This document shows, piece after piece, positions 1 to 5,108 of a stretch of DNA of 5,108 nt. A model generated the notes under the pieces. That model was not told the origin of the DNA and searched no databases. It was given only the letters and a program-made list of their open reading frames with translations. Source of the stretch: Chloroflexota bacterium (GTDB taxonomy: Bacteria; Chloroflexota; UBA6077; JADZDV01); the NCBI GenBank assembly GCA_020850915.1, contig JADZDV010000442.1, positions 1 to 5,108 of the forward strand, read 5' to 3'. The position numbers were made by a program, and so were the translations under genes. Position 1 is the first letter of the stretch; each line of letters starts with the position of its first letter.

Positions 1-71
1 CGTAGGGTGGGCTCGGCCCACCACATCCGCGTTGACGACGAGCGGGCATGGTGGGTGGAGCCCACCCTACG
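1..71. repeat. Palindromic intergenic repeat (REP/MITE-like hairpin) at left edge
   Basis: Two 22-base arms, 1-22 and 50-71, are reverse complements at 20 of 22 positions and enclose a 27-base loop. Each arm is also a small palindrome: GGTGGGC/GCCCACC at 6-12 and 16-22 with a 3-base loop, and GGTGGG/CCCACC at 50-55 and 61-66. The unit could therefore form one long hairpin or two short ones. The outer sequence CGTAGGGTGGGC resembles a palindromic repeat often found between genes in GC-rich environmental bacteria; that part is recollection and was not searched. The left arm begins at the first base of the window, so the element may extend further left. It has no coding capacity. It may be a small non-autonomous mobile element or a transcript-stabilising hairpin. 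Confidence 0.8.
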
Positions 72-195
72 GTGCCGGGGCTGGTCGGCTCCGAGAGGGC
101 CGTCTGCAACTGCGTGATCCCTCCTCACGTCGGGATGACAACTGCTATTGGGCCGGCGGACACGTACCCACCTGGCTGCTACCAGTACAGCTACC
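72..195. other. Non-coding spacer with a possible degenerate repeat copy
   Basis: I see no credible gene here. The only open frame, running from about 32 to 241 on the plus strand, begins inside the palindrome and ends inside the next repeat, and its translation looks like no protein I know. Bases 116-140 (GATCC...GGATGACA) look like a diverged relative of the right arm of the neighbouring inverted repeat at 311-343. This suggests that remnants of the same repeat family have piled up here. No convincing promoter or tRNA was seen. Confidence 0.45.
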
Positions 196-343
196 TGTCA
201 TCCTGAGCGCAGCGAAGGATCACGCTGTTGGAGACCGGTAGACGGCGTCGGACCAGCCCAATAGGCCAGACAGCCTCGCGGACTGGTCGGTTCCTGAAGG
301 GCAGTCGGCCACAGCGCGATCCTTCGCTGCGCTCAGGATGACA
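196..343. repeat. 33-bp near-perfect inverted repeat, 148-bp element downstream of ppc
   Basis: Arms 196-228 and 311-343 are reverse complements at 32 of 33 positions; the one difference is A versus G near the inner end. They enclose 82 bases. The core TCATCCTGAGCGCAGCGAAG belongs to a type of intergenic repeat common in Chloroflexota, Acidobacteriota and related high-GC genomes (recollection, not searched). The enclosed DNA holds a further weak 6-bp stem, GACCAG at 251-256 with CTGGTC at 283-288. It encodes no transposase, so a MITE-like or REP-pair unit fits best. The first arm met by ppc transcripts begins 36 bases after the ppc stop codon, so the stem could protect the 3' end of the mRNA. 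There is no run of U, so it is not a standard intrinsic terminator. Confidence 0.85.
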
Positions 344-379
344 AATGTGTAGAGGCCTGACATCAAGATCCGGTCTGCT

Positions 380-3247
380 TTATCCCGACGTCTGCAATCC
401 CGCGGCGATGCCGTTGATCGTGTGGAGCAGGGCAGAGGCGCGAGGGGAGGTCGGGTCCGGGGCCTGGCCGTCCGGGGCGGGGTTCTCACGCTCCCGGCGC
501 AGCAAGTGGATCTGGACGGCGTGCATGGGATCGACGTACGGGTTGCGGAGCTCTACGGAGCGCTGGAGGACTGGGGAGCGGTCCAGGATGCGCTCCTGGC
601 CGGCGATCGCCAGCACCCAGCGGCAGGCGCGCGCGTGCTCGGCCTGGATGCGGCCGAAGATCTTCGAGCGAACCGCGTCGTTCTCAACGAGGTCGGCGTA
701 GAGCGCGGAGACTTCGAGGCTGGAGGTGCCGAGCGCCAACTGGGCGCTGTCGAGCAGGCTGCGGAAGAACGGCCACTCCGCGTACATCGAGCGACAGCGA
801 TCGAGCGTGTCGGGGTCGTTCGCCAGCATGCGTTCCAGGGCGGTGCCGAGACCGTACCAGCCAGGCAGGTTGACCCGAGTCTGGGTCCAGGACATCACCC
901 AGGGAATCGCCCGCAGGTCTTCGATCCGACGGCCGCGCCCGCGACTGACCGGGCGAGAGGCGATGGTCAGCGCACCAAGTGCGTCGATCGGCGTGGCCTC
1001 ATGAAAGAACGTGTCGAACTCGGGCGTCTCGTAGACGAGGTCACGGTACTCCTGGCGCGCGGCGATGGCAAGCCGATCCATGAACGTGGCCCAGACCGGG
1101 TCCTGCGCGGCGCGCCCGGCACGCGCCGCCGGCTCCAGGCTGGCCTGGAGGACGGCGCCCGCGACCTGCTCGAGGTGGCGATGGGCGATCCGGGGATCGG
1201 CGTAGCGTGAGAAGACCACTTCGCCCTGCTCCGTCACCTTGAAACGGGCGTTCAGGGCGCCGCGGGGCTGGGCCAGGATGGCGCGGTGCATCGGTCCCCC
1301 ACCCCGGCCGACGGCACCGCCGCGACCGTGGAACAGCTTCAGGCGGACCCCATGCGCCCGGGCAACCTCCGCGAGCCGAAGCTGGGCGCGATACAAGTGC
1401 CAGGTGGAGGCGACCGAGCCGCCGCCCTTCCCGCTGTCGGAGTAGCCGAGCATGATCTCCTGCTCGTCCGCCCAGCGCTTCAGCTCCACCCGGTAGGCCG
1501 GTATCCGCAAGAGCCGGTCCATGATCTCCGGTGCGCGGGACAGCTCGGAGACGGTCTCGAACAGCGGGACGATCCGGACGCTGGGGCCGTCGGGAGCAGT
1601 CGCCCGAGTCCCGAGTGCGTAGCGCCAGAGCAGCAGCACCTCCAGCAGGTGGCTCGGCTCCGCGGTCATGCTAATGATGTAGACGTTGCAGACGTCCGGG
1701 CCGTGCGCCGCCTGGAGGTCGGCCATCGTTCGGAAGACTTCGAGCGTCTCGAGCGTGGACTGGCGCGGGTCGCGCGCCCCGGGCAGCGTCTCGGGCGCTT
1801 CGAGCGCGCGCACGAGGGCCACCTGTCGCTCGGCTTCGTCCAGGTCGAGGTAGGAGCGCGGCGGGCGAATCCCCTTCCTGGCGGGGCGCGGCTCGGGGTC
1901 CAGCAGCTCGGCCGCGGCCGCCGTGTGGCGCTCGCTGTGCTGGCGGACCTCGAGCGACAGGAAGTGGAAGCCGAATACTCGAACACGGGCGCGGAGCGCA
2001 GCAAGCAGGCTCGCGTCCAGACGAGCGGCGCGGTGGCGGCGGAGACTGTCTCCCAGCAGCTCGAGGTCTGCCAGCAACTCCTCGGGCCGGGCGTACGCGG
2101 CCGGATCGCGCGGATCGCGCAGCGCACGCTCGACGCGTTCGGCCATGAAGCGCAGCTTGGCTCGGTACGGCTCCCGCTCCGCCAGAACGCCAGACTGGGC
2201 AGCCAGTTCCGGCAGGCGTCGTGCGTCGGCTTCGAGCGAGCGCGCGAGCGCCTGCGACGGCGCGGCCAGTTCGCTAGAGATGCTCAGCCAGGCGCCAAGC
2301 TGCTGGAGGTCGGACCGGTATCGGCCGAGAATGGCGCGACGCTGCATCGCGACGACAGCCCGGGTGTGCTCGGGCGTGACGTTCGGATTGCCGTCTCGGT
2401 CGCCGCCGACCCAGGAGCCGACCCGCGGGATCACGTCGTCGGCGTCCCGCGCCGACAACGCCCCGGGGTAGTAGCGCTGGACGGCCGTCGCAACGTCCTC
2501 GACCAGCAGCGGCACGACACCGTAGAGGCTGTCCGCTACGTTGTGCAGGGTGCTCTCAGCCTCCTCCAGCACGCTCGGCCGCGCCGGTCGCACGTCGCTC
2601 GTCTGCCAGAGCAGGGTGATACTGTTCTTGATCTCGTCGCCGAGCGCTGCACGCTCGCGGGGAAGCAGGTCCGGCCGATCGAGGCGTGCGAGGCAGATCG
2701 CGATGCGCCGCAGGTGCTCCTGGACCGTTCGGCGGCGCGTCTCCGTCGGGTGCGCGGTGAAGACTGGGTGGATTTCCAGGCGGGAGAGCACAGTCCGGAC
2801 GGCCTCGGCAGACACGCCGGCCGCCGCCGCGAGCGCCAGCGCCTCGCCGATAGAGTCGGCCCGCGCCGCGTCCGGCGCGGCCAGCTCCCGCTGGCGAAGG
2901 GTTCGAACGCGCTGCTGCTGCTCGGCGAGATTGATCAGGTGGAAGAACAGCGAGAAGGCCCGCACGACGCCGCGCGCGAGTGTCTCGTCCAGCTCTTCGA
3001 CGAGTGGCAGAATGCTGCCGGGTCGAGCAGGATGCTCACGTCGCGCCGCGATCGCGGCGTGCCGAATGCGCTCGACGGTTCGCAGGAGCTGGCTGCCGCC
3101 CTGCTCACGTAGCACCTCGCCAAGCAGACTGGTCAGAAAGCGGACATCGCGCCGGAGGGCCGCCTCCACCGCCGCGCTGGTCCTCAAAGACCGCGGTTTC
3201 GAGGCTCCGGCGCGAGGTCGCGCCCCGGCCGCGGACTCTGTCGCCAT
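380..3247 (-). CDS. ppc: Phosphoenolpyruvate carboxylase (955 aa, complete)
   Basis: Catalyses PEP + bicarbonate to oxaloacetate + phosphate, a cytosolic anaplerotic step. The match to bacterial PEPC runs from end to end. The catalytic histidine H166 (E. coli H138) lies in VFTAHPTETRRR. A GGDRDGNP loop is at 281-288. GYSDSGKGGG is at 601-610, with K607 matching E. coli K546. FHGRGGAVGRGGGP (639-652) supplies H640, R642 and R648 (E. coli H579, R581, R587). AIPWVMSWTQTR is at 780-791, and the C-terminal tail is INGIAAGLQTSG. At 955 residues it is somewhat longer than E. coli PEPC (883), partly through an Ala/Arg-rich N-terminus. The ATG at 3247 is preceded by GGAAGGG and lies 2 bases after the eboF-like stop; an upstream extension of this frame would overlap that gene. 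Oddities: the Asp-inhibitor residues K773 and N881 of E. coli are T841 and T953 here, while R832 is kept as R901. The residues after the loop lysine are GGG rather than the DAG of E. coli. The plant N-terminal phosphorylation motif is absent. Stop is TAA. Confidence 0.98.
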   Translation of the reverse strand: MATESAAGARPRAGASKPRSLRTSAAVEAALRRDVRFLTSLLGEVLREQGGSQLLRTVERIRHAAIAARREHPARPGSILPLVEELDETLARGVVRAFSLFFHLINLAEQQQRVRTLRQRELAAPDAARADSIGEALALAAAAGVSAEAVRTVLSRLEIHPVFTAHPTETRRRTVQEHLRRIAICLARLDRPDLLPRERAALGDEIKNSITLLWQTSDVRPARPSVLEEAESTLHNVADSLYGVVPLLVEDVATAVQRYYPGALSARDADDVIPRVGSWVGGDRDGNPNVTPEHTRAVVAMQRRAILGRYRSDLQQLGAWLSISSELAAPSQALARSLEADARRLPELAAQSGVLAEREPYRAKLRFMAERVERALRDPRDPAAYARPEELLADLELLGDSLRRHRAARLDASLLAALRARVRVFGFHFLSLEVRQHSERHTAAAAELLDPEPRPARKGIRPPRSYLDLDEAERQVALVRALEAPETLPGARDPRQSTLETLEVFRTMADLQAAHGPDVCNVYIISMTAEPSHLLEVLLLWRYALGTRATAPDGPSVRIVPLFETVSELSRAPEIMDRLLRIPAYRVELKRWADEQEIMLGYSDSGKGGGSVASTWHLYRAQLRLAEVARAHGVRLKLFHGRGGAVGRGGGPMHRAILAQPRGALNARFKVTEQGEVVFSRYADPRIAHRHLEQVAGAVLQASLEPAARAGRAAQDPVWATFMDRLAIAARQEYRDLVYETPEFDTFFHEATPIDALGALTIASRPVSRGRGRRIEDLRAIPWVMSWTQTRVNLPGWYGLGTALERMLANDPDTLDRCRSMYAEWPFFRSLLDSAQLALGTSSLEVSALYADLVENDAVRSKIFGRIQAEHARACRWVLAIAGQERILDRSPVLQRSVELRNPYVDPMHAVQIHLLRRERENPAPDGQAPDPTSPRASALLHTINGIAAGLQTSG

Positions 3248-3249
3248 CG

Positions 3250-4596
3250 CTACCCTTCCGCCGTCACGCGCCCGCCCGCCCCGTCGAACAGGGAGAGCAC
3301 GAGATCGGGAAAGGCGGTCGCCGAGACCTCCCCGGCCGATCGAGACGGGAGCGACGGGCCGTCGATGATCAGGGCCGGACGGCGTGCGTCGCGATCGCGC
3401 GGCCGGCCGTGGGATCCCTTGACCAGCTCCGGCCGGAGCGGGATCGAGCGCGTGGCGGGGTCGAAGAACAGCTCGACCGGGTCGTAACCGGGCTTGCGAT
3501 GGATGTCTACGGTGCGCGCGAACGGCGGCACCTTGGCCTCGTCCAGCCACCAGTAGTAGTAGAACCAGGCGTCCGCCTCGGCAATGGCGATCAGCTCGCC
3601 GCTGCCCGGATGGTCGATCCCGAGCGAAGCCTGCTCTTCGCGCCCGAGGACAGCTTCGACGCCCGGCGTGCTTTCCAGGGCCTGCCTGACTCGGAGCATG
3701 GCCTCCGGCTTGACGTAGACGTGTGCCATCTGATGGTCCACCAGCGCAAAGGCATCGGACAGTTCGTAGTCCGGAAACTCGAAGCCGCCGATCTCGCGAA
3801 CGTCCAGCAGGCCCGCCTGGCGCAGCGCCTGGTTCAGCCCAACGCCGCGGCTGACCGGCGCCATGGCGTACTCCGAGACCAGGACGAGGCTGGTGTCCTC
3901 CCGGTCGGGCAGGCCGTCCAGGATCTCCCCGACGATCCGATCCATCGCTGCCAGATCCTGTCGGGCCCGCGGGCTGTCCGGCCCGAAGCGCTGGGTGTTG
4001 TAGTCCAGGTGCGGCAGGTACGCCATCAGCAGGTCCGGCTGCTCCCGGCGCGCCGTCTCCACGACGGCACGGGCGATCCATTCGCTCGACTTCACCCCGG
4101 CCAGCGGTCCCCAGTACGAGTGCAGCTCGAAGCCGCCGAGGTCCGCCGCCAGCCGCTCGTAGTAGCCCACCGGCTTCGAGTAGCACCACGGCACGAGGTC
4201 GTGCTCGAGATGGATCGGCGCGGGCGTCACGACCACGTCCGCCGTGGCGAACATGACGTTCTGAAAGAACAGCAGGGCTGAGCGCCCTCCCCGCTCCCGA
4301 CGCACACGCTCCCAGAGCTTCTCCCGCTTGACCATGCTCGTCGGCTGATCCCAGAACCGGACGGTGAAGCGATCCCGCTCGTACAGGCCGTTGCAGACAA
4401 CGCCATGGTCGCGCGGCAGGCAGCCGGTGGTGAGCGTCGCCTGGGCGGTGCAGGTGACGGCGGGAAAGGGCGGCTGGAGTGGCGCAGCCCAGCCCTCGCT
4501 GGCGAGACGAGAGAGATTGGGCGTGAGAGACGGGTCGGTCAGGTGATCCAGCGTAAGACAGACGAGGTCGAGAACGACGACGCGCTTGGCAGACAT
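3250..4596 (-). CDS. eboF: EboF-like alkaline phosphatase/nucleotide pyrophosphatase family protein (448 aa)
   Basis: Member of the type I phosphodiesterase/nucleotide pyrophosphatase group of the alkaline phosphatase superfamily, probably a metal-dependent phospho- or sulfo-ester hydrolase with unknown substrate. D10 in VVVLD is the expected first metal ligand. T48 in FPAVTCTAQATLTTG lies ten residues before the TG, as the nucleophile does in NPP enzymes. The segments LPRDHG (60-65), VTPAP (123-127), AYLPHLDYNTQRFGP (192-206), SEYAMAPVSR (241-250), VDHQMAHVYV (286-295), VDIHRKPGYDPVELF (363-377) and GSHGR (394-398) match the EboF type of Ebo clusters as I recall it. Usual D/H metal ligands are Q202, E242 and Y243 here. 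No signal peptide or membrane segment is seen, so it is probably cytosolic. The ATG at 4596 was chosen because AAAGGAG precedes it and the conserved fold starts at once; the frame stays open upstream to 4824 only as Arg/Ala/Gly-rich sequence antisense in character and overlapping the previous gene. It lies 50 bases after the eboC-like gene. EboF assignment is by remembered family resemblance and gene neighbour. Confidence 0.85.
   Translation of the reverse strand: MSAKRVVVLDLVCLTLDHLTDPSLTPNLSRLASEGWAAPLQPPFPAVTCTAQATLTTGCLPRDHGVVCNGLYERDRFTVRFWDQPTSMVKREKLWERVRRERGGRSALLFFQNVMFATADVVVTPAPIHLEHDLVPWCYSKPVGYYERLAADLGGFELHSYWGPLAGVKSSEWIARAVVETARREQPDLLMAYLPHLDYNTQRFGPDSPRARQDLAAMDRIVGEILDGLPDREDTSLVLVSEYAMAPVSRGVGLNQALRQAGLLDVREIGGFEFPDYELSDAFALVDHQMAHVYVKPEAMLRVRQALESTPGVEAVLGREEQASLGIDHPGSGELIAIAEADAWFYYYWWLDEAKVPPFARTVDIHRKPGYDPVELFFDPATRSIPLRPELVKGSHGRPRDRDARRPALIIDGPSLPSRSAGEVSATAFPDLVLSLFDGAGGRVTAEG
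3253..3259 (-). promoter_or_regulatory. Ribosome-binding site of ppc inside the end of eboF
   Basis: GGAAGGG on the minus strand, 5 bases before the ppc ATG. It is formed by the last two sense codons (Glu, Gly) of the upstream phosphatase gene, directly before its TAG stop. It supports the ATG at 3247 as the ppc start and implies translational coupling: ribosomes finishing the phosphatase can restart at once on ppc. Confidence 0.75.
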
Positions 4597-4605
4597 GTCA
4601 GTCGG

Positions 4606-4612
4606 CTCCTTT
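4606..4612 (-). promoter_or_regulatory. Ribosome-binding site of the eboF-like gene
   Basis: AAAGGAG on the minus strand, 9 bases before the ATG at 4596. It lies in the 50-base gap between the eboC-like and eboF-like genes. It decides for this start over the in-frame ATG at 4824, which lies inside the upstream gene. No promoter or terminator is visible in the gap, consistent with co-transcription. Confidence 0.8.
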
Positions 4613-4646
4613 GGAAGACGGCGACGGGGCTGGGGCTGGTGTGATG

Positions 4647-5108
4647 CTACGTTACCGCGAACAGGCGCGCGATCAGGAAACCGGGCACGAGCAGCACGGC
4701 AACCGCGAGGCCGGCCGGCCAGCCGGCGTAGCCAGCCGCGAACGCCGCGTCCAGCAGGACCAGCCCGAGCACTCCCGCCTTCACCCCCCCGCGCACCAGG
4801 CCCGGCGTGGGCGAGGCGAGGCAACGGAGCACTGGCGGAACACTCGCCAGGACGAACAGTGCCAGGAACGGCAGGAAGCTCAGGTCCGGCAGCATGCCGC
4901 TGGCGCCGAGGTCCGCCGTGCCCACGGCGACGAGGGTGAGCGCGCTGAGCGCGAAGATGGCGCCGTTGCGAGCGCCGCCCAGCACCTCGCCGCGGCTGAG
5001 GTACGTCACGCCCGCGATGTGTACCAGCAGCAGCGCGGCGAGCGGCAGGCGGTCGACCAGCATGGCAACTGACGCGCTGGCGCTGGCGCCCAGCAGAAAG
5101 TTCAGGAA
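4647..5108 (-). CDS. eboC: EboC-like UbiA-family membrane prenyltransferase, C-terminal part (start beyond window)
   Basis: The frame is open to the right edge: 15 codons (FLNFLLGASASASVA) precede the internal Met at 5063, so 153 residues plus a TAG stop are visible. UbiA-type proteins run to roughly 280-300 residues, so about half is present. Hydropathy suggests four or five membrane helices: PLAALLLVHIAGVTYL, GAIFALSALTLVAVG, FLPFLALFVLASVPPVL, VLGLVLLDAAFAAGYAG and AVAVLLVPGFLIARLFAVT. The motifs YLSRGEVLGG (residues 36-45 of the fragment) and VKAGVLGLVLLDAAFAAG, with the tail ARLFAVT, resemble EboC proteins as I recall them. UbiA enzymes use two Asp-rich motifs to bind prenyl diphosphate through magnesium. 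The second should lie near YLSRGEV, where no DxxxD is seen; the first lies off the window. The downstream EboF-like gene supports EboC over UbiA, MenA or ChlG. The exact substrate is unknown. Confidence 0.8.
   Translation of the reverse strand, partial: FLNFLLGASASASVAMLVDRLPLAALLLVHIAGVTYLSRGEVLGGARNGAIFALSALTLVAVGTADLGASGMLPDLSFLPFLALFVLASVPPVLRCLASPTPGLVRGGVKAGVLGLVLLDAAFAAGYAGWPAGLAVAVLLVPGFLIARLFAVT

Noticed and set aside
145..264. 9-bp match CTATTGGGC (145-153) with its complement (256-264)
   Set aside because: It is short and its flanks do not extend the pairing convincingly. It may be a relic of repeat duplication but is within reach of chance.
196..343. CRISPR-like array
   Set aside because: The repeated units are inverted, only two, and not regularly spaced direct repeats; no cas gene is present.
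344..379. Intrinsic terminator directly after ppc
   Set aside because: No compact GC hairpin followed by a T run is present on the minus strand; only the distant 33-bp repeat arms could form a stem.
32..489. Small open frames at 32-241 (+) and 220-489 (-)
   Set aside because: They are built mostly from the inverted-repeat sequences and the end of ppc read in other frames, and resemble no protein.
1286..3112. A 608-residue open frame on the plus strand, antisense to ppc
   Set aside because: In GC-rich DNA long antisense frames are common. The translation has no recognisable domain, and the opposite strand carries unmistakable PEPC motifs throughout.
380..4189. Extension of the ppc frame upstream to an ATG at 4189, giving 1269 residues
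   Set aside because: The first 314 residues are out-of-frame translation of the phosphatase gene and rich in Arg, Gly and Ala. The PEPC homology starts after the ATG at 3247, which has its own ribosome-binding site.
2980..4281. A 433-residue plus-strand open frame spanning the ppc/phosphatase junction
   Set aside because: It crosses two real genes in antisense, has low-complexity Arg-rich composition, and no credible start signal or family resemblance.
4597..4824. Upstream start at 4824 for the phosphatase, adding 76 residues
   Set aside because: The extra residues are Arg/Gly/Ala-rich, overlap the EboC-like coding region in another frame, and a good ribosome-binding site supports the ATG at 4596.

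Overview
This is a GC-rich window with tightly packed genes. All three coding regions lie on the minus strand and are read from right to left. The GC bias, the codon use and two intergenic repeat types at the left end (a GTAGGGTGGGC palindrome and a TCATCCTGAGCGCAGCGAAGGATC-type inverted repeat) resemble genomes of Chloroflexota and similar high-GC environmental bacteria. That assignment is a moderate-confidence inference, because no rRNA or other firm marker is present.

Layout, in the order of transcription. The right edge (5108-4647) holds the C-terminal half of a polytopic UbiA-type membrane prenyltransferase that looks like EboC. After 50 bases comes a complete 448-residue alkaline-phosphatase-superfamily enzyme that looks like EboF (4596-3250). 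Two bases after its stop begins a complete phosphoenolpyruvate carboxylase gene, ppc (3247-380, 955 residues). The short gaps, and a ppc ribosome-binding site embedded in the end of eboF, suggest a single transcription unit with translational coupling. The last 379 bases (1-379) hold no credible gene, only inverted repeats.

The two upstream genes point to an Ebo (EDB) cluster. This conserved gene set occurs in diverse bacteria and some algae and usually comprises EboA to EboF. It has been linked to scytonemin-precursor export in cyanobacteria and to nematode repellence in Pseudomonas, but its small-molecule product is not known to me. EboA, B, D and E are not in the window; any that exist would lie off the right edge or elsewhere. 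A ppc gene coupled to eboF is the most unexpected part of the layout. PEPC makes oxaloacetate from PEP and bicarbonate, and whether it has anything to do with Ebo chemistry is open.

The most specific sequence finding is in PEPC. All visible active-site motifs are kept except for a changed glycine-rich loop, but two of the four residues that bind the feedback inhibitor aspartate in the E. coli enzyme are threonine here. This predicts a PEPC with weak or no aspartate/malate inhibition. The EboF-like phosphatase also departs from the textbook metal-ligand set of its superfamily.
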